Origin: G963676095 sp963676095 | GTDB lineage: Bacteria > Bacteroidota > Bacteroidia > Bacteroidales > Prolixibacteraceae | Direction: 5' to 3' | NCBI GenBank assembly: GCA_963676095.1 | Contig: OY781040.1 | Location: forward strand, 5,084,001 to 5,148,000 | Length of the DNA stretch: 64,000 bases | In this document: positions 17,637 through 25,573 of the stretch, in pieces | How positions within the stretch are numbered: position 1 is the stretch's first letter | Layout of the letters: each line of letters opens with the position of its first letter | Made by a program: the position numbers and the translations under genes | Notes under the pieces: generated by a model | What the model saw: the letters and a program-made list of their open reading frames with translations, nothing else | The model's database searches: none | Told to the model about the DNA's origin: nothing

Positions 17637-19001
17637 TTATGGCAACAATAGGTCTTCCGGGAAAAATACGTTTTCCTCGCCTTTCTTATTCCCTTTTTTA
17701 AGGAAGAGGGCAGGAATAACGGTTTTCCCCTTGGCAAATGGCAGCAATTCTGCTTTTTCTTTCAGTTCTTTTATTAACTGTTGATTGTTCACGTTTTTTT
17801 CGTTCCATTTACATTCTCCGGCAAGCAAATATTTTTCATCCACCGAACAGGCCAACACATCTATTTCCAGTTCAACATTTTTTTTCGGACTGCCCCACCA
17901 GCGCGAAGCATTCAGGAACGAAAGGCCCTCAACAGTTAAACGTGGTACAGCAGCACGGCAGATTTTTTCCCAATGTATAGATACGTATTCGTTAAAATGT
18001 GCCTTTATTTTTTCAATGATGACCTCCCCTTTTTCTACTTCGATGAAAGAACGGTTGGGGACAACGAATTTGAAATAGAAGTACAAAAAAGGATCGGCAA
18101 TTTTGTACAGACTTTTTTTACTGTTTTTTGGATTTTCCCCAAAGGGAATTTCCCGTTCGATATACCCAAGCGATAATAATTTCTCCAGGGGGCCAGCCAG
18201 GTGTGTTGCCGGTTTGCCGAGCCTTCCCGCTATTTCCGACAAACGGTGGCATCCATCCGCGATCAGCGAAAGTATGGTAAATGAATGGACCGTGTCGCGC
18301 ATATCATCCAGGAACAGGCGTAATGGCTCATCGTAGAGTATCCCCTGCGACGTGAACAGGTGGTATTTCAATGCGTCGAACAGCGTATTTTCAGTTAACC
18401 GGAGTTCCCAGTAACGCGGGATACCTCCCCATACGCTGTATTCCTCAATAGCTTCCGGTGCCGGGCAATTCAGAATTTCCTGAATGTACAATGGCTGCAT
18501 TGGCCTTATTATCATGATTTCATCTGCCCGTCCAAAGAGCGGGGCGGCACTGTCGAATACCAAACCCTGCATCAATTGTTGAGATGAGCCGCAAATCAGC
18601 AAATTAAAACGAAGGCTTTCCTTTTTGTCCATTAGTTTTTGCAGTATAGCAGGCAGTTCGGGCGAACTTTTTACCATGTACGGGAATTCATCGAGACAAA
18701 CCGTGATTTTTTTGTCTGTTCTGTTGTTTATGGTTTCAAAAAGCGTTTCCCAGTTAGGGTAGACCACATCGCCAAAGCCTGTTATCGTTTCCCCGAGAAC
18801 ATTGGCTAACAAGGTTCGCTGTTGTACCGCTTCTGACTGGTCAGCCATAAAATAAATATCGCCTGGGCGGAGAACTTGTTTTATTAAACGTGATTTTCCG
18901 CAACGCCGCCGTCCGTAAACCACAATAAAAACCGGATCTTCACGATTTAATGCTTTTGTCAGCCGGTCCTGTTCCAATAATCTGTCTACAAATTTCAGCA
19001 T
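17637..19001 (-). CDS. AAA ATPase with DUF234-type tail
   Basis: 454 residues. Walker A GRRRCGKSR (30-38), Walker B VCLDEFPYM (101-109) and GSSQQLM (138-144), followed by LFGRADEI. A wHTH region (GCHRLSEIAGRLGKPATHLAGP) precedes a DUF234 tail (DPFLYFYFKFVVPN...), which ends in a nuclease-like ELEIDVLA / AGECKWNEK set. This is the archaeal-type ATPase_2/DUF234 branch, related to but distinct from the DUF4143 proteins around it. Intact; role unknown. Confidence 0.88.
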   Translation of the reverse strand: MLKFVDRLLEQDRLTKALNREDPVFIVVYGRRRCGKSRLIKQVLRPGDIYFMADQSEAVQQRTLLANVLGETITGFGDVVYPNWETLFETINNRTDKKITVCLDEFPYMVKSSPELPAILQKLMDKKESLRFNLLICGSSQQLMQGLVFDSAAPLFGRADEIMIIRPMQPLYIQEILNCPAPEAIEEYSVWGGIPRYWELRLTENTLFDALKYHLFTSQGILYDEPLRLFLDDMRDTVHSFTILSLIADGCHRLSEIAGRLGKPATHLAGPLEKLLSLGYIEREIPFGENPKNSKKSLYKIADPFLYFYFKFVVPNRSFIEVEKGEVIIEKIKAHFNEYVSIHWEKICRAAVPRLTVEGLSFLNASRWWGSPKKNVELEIDVLACSVDEKYLLAGECKWNEKNVNNQQLIKELKEKAELLPFAKGKTVIPALFLKKGNKKGEENVFFPEDLLLP

Positions 19002-19252
19002 GATTTTCGTTTATCAAAGATTATACTTGACAAAAATAATGTTTTTCGGACATAATTGTTGGTAAATAACAAACGTTTTGCAGGAAGTGTCTGAGTATTC
19101 GGTGGCGCTTCTTTTCTTGTTCACCACAGATAACGTGGATTAACACAAACTGGTGAACTGGAGAGTTAGTGAGTAAGCATTCGGTAAACCCCGTATTTTA
19201 AGTGGTCGTGTCGTTTTTTAAGTTTGTCAATTGCATCAATACAGACAGCGAC

Positions 19253-19609
19253 ATGTTAAACGAGAAAAAATTCCGGGCTATCTACGACGATTTTCAGGCG
19301 TCCGGGTTATCCATCCGTGATTATTGTGCGAATCAGCATATGAGTGAAGCTAAGTTCTTCTATTGGCAGAACAAGCTAAAAGGACAGCTTCCGCCCAAAA
19401 GAGGATTTGTACCGGTGATTTTTGGAAACGGACCACAGGCATCCCGGCTTCCATCGCCAGGACAGAATTGTCCGGAAGCTTTTCCAAATCCGGCTGCCAA
19501 CCAAACGATTTGTTGTGAGATCAACTATCCCAACGGAGTACGGGTAAAACTGGAGGGTGTGTCAAATCCGGAGATGCTCAGGTCCCTGTTGCTTTTAACA
19601 CAGCCATAG
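19253..19609 (+). CDS. tnpA: IS66 accessory protein TnpA
   Basis: 118 residues from ATG 19253 (MLNEKKFRAIYDDFQASGLS); an in-frame extension upstream begins with GTG and is less likely. The N-terminal half is a helix-turn-helix (GLSIRDYCANQHMSEAKFFY) and the C-terminal half is the short strand region EINYPNGVRVKLEGVSN usual in IS66 OrfA. Required with TnpB for IS66 transposition. The stop is one base before the tnpB start. Confidence 0.9.
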   Translation: MLNEKKFRAIYDDFQASGLSIRDYCANQHMSEAKFFYWQNKLKGQLPPKRGFVPVIFGNGPQASRLPSPGQNCPEAFPNPAANQTICCEINYPNGVRVKLEGVSNPEMLRSLLLLTQP

Positions 19610-19610
19610 C

Positions 19611-19967
19611 ATGTTCAGTCTTACATCGTCCATGCGGTATTATCTGTATTCGTACCCGACAGATATGCGCCGGAGTTTTTACACCCTCAGCGGCATGGTA
19701 ACTAACCAGATGGGACGTAACGTACAGGACGGGGACGTGTTCATTTTTGTTAATCGTCCCTGTACAAGCATGAAAATCCTGCACATGGAATGTGGCGGTC
19801 TTGTAATCTATCATCTCAAGCTGGAATCAGGATGTTTCAAACTTCCCCTTTTTGATGAAAATACCAACACCTTTCAAACCAGTTGGCAGGATCTGATGAT
19901 GATGGTTCAGGGGATTACTCCCGATAAAAAAGTGAATAAAAAAAGGTGGGGAAAACCTTTAAAATAA
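19611..19967 (+). CDS. tnpB: IS66 accessory protein TnpB
   Basis: 118 residues with the IS66 Orf2 signature: YSYPTDMRRSFYTLSGMV near the N-terminus, then DVFIFVNRPCTSMKILHMEC and GCFKLPLF. Lies immediately after tnpA, so translation is probably coupled. Role in transposition is known only genetically. Confidence 0.93.
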   Translation: MFSLTSSMRYYLYSYPTDMRRSFYTLSGMVTNQMGRNVQDGDVFIFVNRPCTSMKILHMECGGLVIYHLKLESGCFKLPLFDENTNTFQTSWQDLMMMVQGITPDKKVNKKRWGKPLK

Positions 19968-20036
19968 AGCATAATATCTTGGTGTTTTTTTTGGTTATAA
20001 GATTGATATTTAGTATCTTCATGTCATCAAAAGCAA

Positions 20037-21680
20037 GTGAAGATGACAACTGTCCAAGACGTTTTTTTACAGCAAATTCTGGAAGACCGTGATGCTCTTT
20101 TCAGGGAGACATCCAGGCTTAAAAGCCAGCTTGCCGGCTATGAAAACTTTGAGACAGAAAGGGGCACTTACCAAAAGCTGCTGGGAGAAAAAGACGAGAT
20201 CATCAGCAAGCTAAAGAAGCAGGTGGAGATGCTCCAGCGGAGGATCTGGGGAAAATCCAGTGAACGGCATATCAATGAGGACCCCTGGCAGCGCTGTCTC
20301 GATTTTGAGGGTCTTGACCTGCTTCCGGAAGAAAAAGAACTTGCCATCAGCGCAGCAGAGGAAATAAAGCAATACAAAACAATCCGTGTTCTTGTAAAGG
20401 AGAAAAATCATCCGGTGCGAAAACCGCTTCCGGAAAGCCTTCCCCGAGAAGAATGCCATATTTATCCTGAGCACATTGACCTGGAGAACTGGACGGAACT
20501 GGAACCGGAAATTACGGAAGTATTGGAACGCGAACCGGCCAGATGTTATGTGCGCAAGATCATCCGCCACAAATATGCGTTAAAAGACAAGGACCTGGAT
20601 GTGGAAAAACAAGTTGTTACAGCCCCAATGCCCTTGCTGCCAATACCGAAGAGCTATGCCGGAGCTACAATCCTGGCTGATATAACGATTGATAAATACG
20701 TGTATCATCTTCCTTTCTACCGCCAGATTCAAATGCTCAGGCAGTTGGGCATTGAGATCTCCGCAGTAACCATTAATGATTGGTTCAAGGCCGTGGCTGA
20801 TTTATTGAGGCCTGCTTGGTACAGGCTCATGGAACTGGTACTGAGCAGTGATTATATCCAGAGCGACGAAACAACTGTTCCTGTAATAAATAAAGAGAAA
20901 CACCAGACCGTTAAAGGATACATCTGGATGGTTCGAGCGGTTATGCCGGACCTGGTCTTCTTTTACTACGACCACGGGTCCAGGGCACAGAAAGTGGCGC
21001 TTCACCTGTTTAAAGATTACCAGGGAGTGCTCCAATCAGATGCATACGCCGTTTACGATTTTTACGAAAACAAAAAGGGAGTTCTCCCCATTGGGTGCTG
21101 GGCCCATTGCCGGAGACTATTCCATGAATCTTTAAAGGAAGACAAAGTCAGGGGTGAGTATGCCCTTGAACAAATAGGTCTGCTTTATGATGTGGAAAGG
21201 CGTGCCGATCAGGAACACCTTTCTTTTGAACAGCGTGCAGAACTGCGTTCCCGGTTGTCGTACCCTATTATGGTGGCTTTTGAAAAATGGATGTTAAAAG
21301 AGTATCCTAAAGTTCTGCCCAAAGGACGTATTGGGAAAGCCATCAGGTACACCTATGGAATCTACCATAAACTGACCCGGTATCACCTGGATGGACGGTT
21401 AAAAATGGACAACAATTTAGGGGAAAATGCCATCCGGCCTCTTGCGATCGGAAGAAAAAATTGGATGTTCTGCGGGAACCATAGTGCAGCTGAGGATGCC
21501 GCCATTATGTATTCCATGTTTGGCTGCTGCAAGGCACACGGAGTCAATTACCGGGAATGGCTCATCTTTTTCCTGAATAATATCCATAAATACGATGACA
21601 ATTACAGTAAAGATCTGGCCGAACTGCTTCCTCATAACTTCAAGCTGCGAATCCAGAATTGTAACAGTACCACCTCTTAA
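20037..21680 (+). CDS. tnpC: IS66 transposase TnpC
   Basis: 547 residues. An N-terminal coiled region (about 10-70) and a short LQRRIWGKSSER motif precede the DDE_Tnp_IS66 domain. Catalytic residues: D277 in IQSDETTVP, D335 in LQSDAYAVYD and E463 in NNLGENAIRPL. A zinc-binding CWAHCRRLFHE lies between the second and third. The full frame and flanking repeats suggest an intact element. Confidence 0.95.
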   Translation: MKMTTVQDVFLQQILEDRDALFRETSRLKSQLAGYENFETERGTYQKLLGEKDEIISKLKKQVEMLQRRIWGKSSERHINEDPWQRCLDFEGLDLLPEEKELAISAAEEIKQYKTIRVLVKEKNHPVRKPLPESLPREECHIYPEHIDLENWTELEPEITEVLEREPARCYVRKIIRHKYALKDKDLDVEKQVVTAPMPLLPIPKSYAGATILADITIDKYVYHLPFYRQIQMLRQLGIEISAVTINDWFKAVADLLRPAWYRLMELVLSSDYIQSDETTVPVINKEKHQTVKGYIWMVRAVMPDLVFFYYDHGSRAQKVALHLFKDYQGVLQSDAYAVYDFYENKKGVLPIGCWAHCRRLFHESLKEDKVRGEYALEQIGLLYDVERRADQEHLSFEQRAELRSRLSYPIMVAFEKWMLKEYPKVLPKGRIGKAIRYTYGIYHKLTRYHLDGRLKMDNNLGENAIRPLAIGRKNWMFCGNHSAAEDAAIMYSMFGCCKAHGVNYREWLIFFLNNIHKYDDNYSKDLAELLPHNFKLRIQNCNSTTS

Positions 21681-21770
21681 ACCTATCAAAGTTCTCTGAA
21701 TATTTTGGAGAAACTTTGATAGTAGGTTATTTTTCCCGTTAAAACAAGACGGTCTTTACCGAATGCTTAC

Positions 21771-22195
21771 GTTAGTGAATTGGTGAATGAAAGAATGAAA
21801 TTTGAATGGTTTGAATGTTTGAGAGTTTGAATGTTTGACGCTTCGCTGTTGGGCGAAGGAATATTGTGAACTGGTGAACTGGTGAATTAGTGAATGAAAG
21901 AATGATTGAGTGAAGAAATGAGAGAATAGGATCCCGCAACAACAGGAATTATTTTCCACGTCTTTACGTTCTGTTTTCACCACGGACACCACGGATAAAC
22001 ACAGATTAAAACAATAGAAACAACTTCAACAATAGTAACAACAGAAACAATTCTTCGTGTCTTCGTGCCTTTGTGTTCTGTTTAAAAACAACGAAGTATC
22101 AAACACTCAAACGGCGCAGCCTCAAACAAAAGTAACAATGTTAATCCTATTAACAACAGAAACTACTTCTTCGCATCTTCGTGTCTTAGCGTTCG
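21771..22195 (+). repeat. Mosaic octamer-phased repeat interrupted by IS66
   Basis: Continuation of the module whose left end is at about 19120-19172. Core GACGCTTCGCTGTTGGGCGA at 21837-21856, then CACCACGGACACCACGGATA, TTCTTCGTGTCTTCGTGCCT and CACTCAAACGGCGCAGCCTC blocks. It ends in CTTAGCGTTCGGTCTCG just before a fragment of an HU gene. Confidence 0.85.
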
Positions 22196-22197
22196 GT

Positions 22198-22240
22198 CTC
22201 GTCAAAGAGATTTACCGCCCGGGACCTGAATTAAAAAAGG
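22198..22240 (+). pseudogene. HU gene 3' fragment
   Basis: About 13 codons reading VKEIYRPGPELKK, matching AKVVYRPGSELKS near the end of the HU-family gene at 24786-25166. DNA similarity is concentrated in TTTACCGCCC and CTGAATT. Short, so the homology is suggestive only. Confidence 0.5.
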
Positions 22241-22279
22241 ATTGGCCGAATGCCTTGCTTTCCTACCCATAATAATATT

Positions 22280-22330
22280 TTTTTAGCCTTACGGGCTAAG
22301 AACGGATTGCAAATCCGCGCCGGCGGGGAG
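22280..22330. repeat. Paired small palindromes
   Basis: TTAGCCTTACGGGCTAAG (6-bp stem) followed by ACGGATTGCAAATCCGCGCC (7-bp palindromic stem CGGATT/AATCCG). REP-like arrangement downstream of the DUF2442 gene; possibly its terminator. Confidence 0.5.
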
Positions 22331-22355
22331 GATGTTTGTATTTGAAGGTTGTTCG

Positions 22356-22589
22356 TTATAAAAGCCCTACCACTAAAATATCTTCATCCAAATCTTCCCA
22401 ATGGATTCCTTCTCCATCGCCAATGAACCTCCAGTTATTTCTTTGCTCAGGTGTTGCATCCCGTAAAGATGGGAACCAGTTTATTGGAACCGTGAGTTCC
22501 CTTCCATCTTCTAAAACAAGGTACATCTTTATTTCGTCGAACCAGATATTTACTGCATTGGTTGATTTAGTAATTTGTAAAACGCTCAT
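22356..22589 (-). CDS. DUF2442 family protein
   Basis: 77 residues with the DUF2442 pattern: an LVLEDGRELTVPINWFPSL core, PEQRNNWRFIGDGEGIHW and a DLDEDI C-terminus. Usually encoded next to a DUF4160 protein, sometimes considered toxin-antitoxin-like; no DUF4160 partner is found here, so it may be an orphan. The upstream 22590-22960 region holds no frame I recognise. Confidence 0.82.
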   Translation of the reverse strand: MSVLQITKSTNAVNIWFDEIKMYLVLEDGRELTVPINWFPSLRDATPEQRNNWRFIGDGEGIHWEDLDEDILVVGLL

Positions 22590-22889
22590 CCCATTTTGTT
22601 TATCAGATAACCCGAGTTTCTTCTTTTGTTTCTAAAGAGGTAGTTATTACAACTGTGCGTCAGCGGGGGGCAACGCTATATCCCGTTGAATTTGTTCTTT
22701 ATTTTTCATTTTTTGAGTTTCTTTATGTATATGGAGAACTCTTTTTCATTCACGTTAGGTACGTCTGTTTACAAATAGATGAATTTCTTCTTACAGCGGA
22801 TATTGAGATTCCGATAAATACATTCCGGAAACTTCGGGAAGGATCAATATCGGCTTTTAATCCCCTTGCTTCTTTGTTTAAATTCGTGT

Positions 22890-22921
22890 TTACAAAATTT
22901 TATACATATAAAGTTTTGTAA
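22890..22921. promoter_or_regulatory. Palindromic operator of higBA
   Basis: 32-bp imperfect palindrome, TTACAAAA at one end and TTTTGTAA at the other, with three mismatched positions per half including the centre. It overlaps the -33 element of the predicted higBA promoter, the usual place for HigA autorepression. Confidence 0.7.
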
Positions 22922-22944
22922 TTAAAAATTATTCTTCATCTTTG
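22914..22944 (+). promoter_or_regulatory. Bacteroidota-type promoter of higBA
   Basis: TTTTG at 22914-22918 as -33 element and CATCTTTG at 22937-22944 as -7 element (consensus TAnnTTTG, first base differs), 18 nt apart. Transcription would start about 14 nt before the higB start codon. Confidence 0.6.
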
Positions 22945-22964
22945 CATCAACAAGTAAGCGACGA

Positions 22965-23264
22965 ATGAGGATTGTATCGCACAAAAAGCTGAAATATTTT
23001 TATGAAACGAAAGGGAGAGAAGATTCCCGCGTTGCCCTGGAGCGTTGGTATCACGCCGCGTTGAAAGCCGAATGGAAAAACCTTTCAGATGTAAAGGTCG
23101 ATTTTCCTGCTACCGATTACGCTGGCAACCAGCATTACGTTTTCAACATCAAGGGAAACAAATACAGGCTGGTCGTCGTTGTAAAATTCACAATTGGATA
23201 TATCTTCATCCGGTTTGTGGGTACACATGAGGAATACGATAAGATAGATTGTTCAACTGTATAA
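22965..23264 (+). CDS. higB: HigB-type toxin (mRNA interferase)
   Basis: 99-residue RelE-superfamily toxin of the HigB branch: an N-terminal helix with KLKYFYETKG, ALERWYHAALKAEWKNLSDV, then the strand region NKYRLVVVVKFTIGYIFIRF and VGTHEEYDKID with the conserved GTHxEYDK-D motif. Expected to cleave mRNA on ribosomes. The toxin gene comes first and the antitoxin 13 bp later, the gene order typical of higBA. Confidence 0.92.
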   Translation: MRIVSHKKLKYFYETKGREDSRVALERWYHAALKAEWKNLSDVKVDFPATDYAGNQHYVFNIKGNKYRLVVVVKFTIGYIFIRFVGTHEEYDKIDCSTV

Positions 23265-23277
23265 AATTAAACGCAAT

Positions 23278-23640
23278 ATGGACAATATAACAAAAGAAAA
23301 ATATGAATTTGCGCTTGCAAAGGTGGAGGAACTTCTACCTTTGGTTGATGACAACACCCCCGCTAATGACAAGAAGGCATTAGAACTGAGCGTCATGTCA
23401 GATATTGTAATCGCATATGAAAAAGTGCATTTTCCTATCGAAAAACCGACAATTGCTGAATTAATAGAACTGTCTTTGGAAGAAAAAGGCATTACGCAGA
23501 AGGAGTTGGCACATAATATCGGTGTAAGCCCGTCCCGTGTTAATGATTATATCTCCGGGCGGTCGGAGCCGACCCTGAAAATTGCCAGGCTACTCTGTTT
23601 GGCATTGAATATACCGCCTGCGGATATGCTGCGTGTTTAA
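23278..23640 (+). CDS. higA: HigA-type antitoxin with XRE domain
   Basis: 120 residues. The C-terminal half is a lambda-repressor-like HTH (GITQKELAHNIGVSPSRVND and YISGRSEPTLKIARLLCLAL); the N-terminal half is an acidic/helical segment that would cover HigB. It should bind both the toxin and the 22890-22921 palindrome. Confidence 0.92.
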   Translation: MDNITKEKYEFALAKVEELLPLVDDNTPANDKKALELSVMSDIVIAYEKVHFPIEKPTIAELIELSLEEKGITQKELAHNIGVSPSRVNDYISGRSEPTLKIARLLCLALNIPPADMLRV

Positions 23641-23784
23641 TGGTAAGCCTGCGAACAAAACCCTATTGAAAATCTGACCTTAGAAGGTTACCTTGCCTGG
23701 TTTTTATTGTTGCCGGGATTTCCGGACGAAGACCGACCGGAACCCTCCGCTTTCGTCCCGGAGAGCAAGGCACATTCGTTTTAA

Positions 23785-24172
23785 ATGAACTGGAGAGTTA
23801 GTGAATTGGTGAATGAAAGAATGAGGTTTGAAAGTTTGAATGTTCGAATGTTTGACGCTTCGCTGTTGGGGCGGAGAATATTGTGAACTGGTGAACTGGT
23901 GAATGAAAGAATGATTGAGTGAAGAAATGAGAGAATAGGATCCCGCAACAACAGGAATTATTTTCCACGTCTTTACGTTCTGTTTTCACCACGGACACCA
24001 CGGATAAACACAGATTAAAACAATAGAAACAACTTCAACAATAGAAACAACAGAAACAATTCTTCGTGTTTTCGTGTCTTTGTGTTCTGTTTAAAAACGA
24101 CGAAGTCTCAAACACTCAAACGCGTAGCCTCAAACAACAGTAACAATGTCAATCAGGTTAACAACAGAAACT
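23785..24172 (+). repeat. Mosaic octamer-phased repeat
   Basis: Begins GAACTGGAGAGTTAGTGAAT, with the GACGCTTCGCTGTTGGGGCG core at 23853-23872 and the CACCACGGACACCACGGATA and CTCAAACGCGTAGCCTC blocks. Very close to the copy at 21771-22195, including the ATGATTGAGTGAAGAAATGA stretch. Confidence 0.85.
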
Positions 24173-24520
24173 TATCACCACAGATAACACGGATGAACAC
24201 GGATTAAAACAATAAATGTTTGAAAGTTTGAATGTTCGATTGTTCGACGCTTCGCTGTTAGGGCGGAGAATATAGAGCGTTCTGAACTGGAGAACTGGTG
24301 AATTGGTGAGTGATTGAATTGAAAAGCAATGACTTGGGCCCCGAACAATAAGAACTAGAGTAACAACAGAAACCATTTTTGTGTCTTGGCGTCTTCGCAT
24401 TCAGTTTAGGAAAACGACGAAGTCTCAAACACTCAAACGGCTTAGCCTCAAACAACAGTAACAATGTTAATCCTATTAACAACAGAAACTCTTCCTAGCG
24501 TCTTAGAGTCTTAGCGTTCA
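24173..24520 (+). repeat. Mosaic octamer-phased repeat, tandem second copy
   Basis: Starts TATCACCACAGATAACACGG, core GACGCTTCGCTGTTAGGGCG at 24245-24264, ends in CTTAGCGTTCAGTCTCGCG. The pair 23785-24520 mirrors the tandem pair at 11760-12500. No gene between 23641 and 24785; 24530-24780 is AT-rich leader sequence. Confidence 0.85.
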
Positions 24521-24785
24521 GTCTCGCGTTTTTATGTTCAGTTTTGTTTTTACAATAGATTAGTATATACCAGGGTAAAGGCTAACAATGGTAACTATAT
24601 TAAAATAGCAATTCTTTTAAATTCAACTTGTTATTTATGTTTACTTTGTCTTTTGTTCAATTGTTTTTATTATAGGCAAAAAGAAAATAATGAACATTTG
24701 TTGTGCGATGTTGATGATTATTTATTATCTTTTATTTCTGAAAACAGTCGGGCAAGATGCTTGTCCAAATTAAAAATTAATAGAG

Positions 24786-25166
24786 ATGTCAATAAAATAT
24801 AAGTTGATTGAAAAGAAGAATCCAAGGGATTTGGAAGCTGCCCCGAAATTTTATGCGTCTGCTGTAACTACGCGTAAAATTGATCTTGATGAACTCTCAA
24901 AAAACATTGCCCGGTCGTCAACTGTGGCGAGGGCCGATGTTTATGCTGTGCTGATTGCCCTTATCGATGAGTCTATTGAGTCATTGGCCAATGGCAATCA
25001 GCTTTACCTGGGAAAACTGGGGAGCATGGTGCTGAATTTGAAAAGTGAAGGCGCTGCGACCGAAGATGAATTTTTAGCATCGATGATCAAAGGCGCCAAA
25101 GTGGTTTACCGCCCAGGGTCTGAATTGAAAAGTATGATTAATAACCTCAAATTTGAAAAAGTATAG
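24786..25166 (+). CDS. HU-family DNA-binding protein
   Basis: 126-residue HU/IHF-like protein of the Bacteroidetes type with an N-terminal extension (YKLIEKKNPRDLEAAPKFYA). The HU core is visible as DLDELSKNIARSSTVARADV, the strand LYLGKLGSMVLNLKSEG, and the C-terminal VVYRPGSELKSMI. Such proteins bind DNA non-specifically and help organise the nucleoid. Its 3' end appears as a fragment near 22198-22240. Confidence 0.88.
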   Translation: MSIKYKLIEKKNPRDLEAAPKFYASAVTTRKIDLDELSKNIARSSTVARADVYAVLIALIDESIESLANGNQLYLGKLGSMVLNLKSEGAATEDEFLASMIKGAKVVYRPGSELKSMINNLKFEKV

Positions 25167-25235
25167 AGGTATTACTGTATTGTAAATTTAATGGCACCTT
25201 TTCCCGGCTGTTTTTACTTTTTAATGGATTTTAAG

Positions 25236-25372
25236 CTGTCTTGACAATCACTTGTGAGCACGCAGAAAATCACAAGTGATTTTTATTTTTTCACAAGTGA
25301 TTTTTTAAAAATGTCAAGTGAAAATTTTTTTTTGTCTTGACATTTTTTTTTAATCACTTGTGGTTTTTTCAG
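25236..25372. terminator. Cluster of TCACTTGTGA inverted repeats and T-runs after the HU gene
   Basis: AATCACTTGTGAGC then AAATCACAAGTGATTTTTAT, a second TCACAAGTGATTTTTT, then TGTCAAGTG / GTCTTGACATTTTTT and finally AATCACTTGTGGTTTTTT. The arms can pair in several ways and three are followed by T-runs, so it can act as a terminator; the redundancy is unusual. Confidence 0.65.
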
Positions 25373-25414
25373 AGTAGTCAGTGGTGCCTCTTTTCTTGTT
25401 CACCACAAATCGAT

Positions 25415-25500
25415 AGTGGGCCTTGGTTGCATCAAAATGGGTTGTTGCACAGAATTTTTTGACGCGAACGAAACTTACCGGAAACTTCTTGCCGGTAAGA
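25415..25500 (-). pseudogene. Fragment of NAD-dependent epimerase gene
   Basis: About 85 bp matching 27290-27370 inside the epimerase gene: GGGCCTTGGTTGCATCAAA and TGGGTTGTTGCACAGAATTT are shared. In frame it reads GKKFPVSFVRVKKFCATTHF versus GKKFAVSSVRVKKFCATTQF. Nothing on either side continues the gene. It lies against a CTTGTTCACCACA repeat end. Confidence 0.8.
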
Positions 25501-25573
25501 CATCCTGTCTACAGAATTGCGGAGTCCTTGTTGCACGGTCTGGATTACAAATTCCGAAAAGAAGGGGCTTTTT

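Larger units (their letters stand above)
19173..21770 (+). mobile_element. IS66-family insertion sequence, 2598 bp
   Basis: The terminal inverted repeats start GTAAGCATTCGGTAAA at both ends (right end read in reverse). An exact 8-bp duplication, GTTAGTGA, lies at 19165-19172 and 21771-21778, as expected for IS66. It carries tnpA, tnpB and tnpC in order. The target is a mosaic repeat: GGAGAGTTAGTGA on the left continues as ATTGGTGAATGAAAG on the right. Confidence 0.95.
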
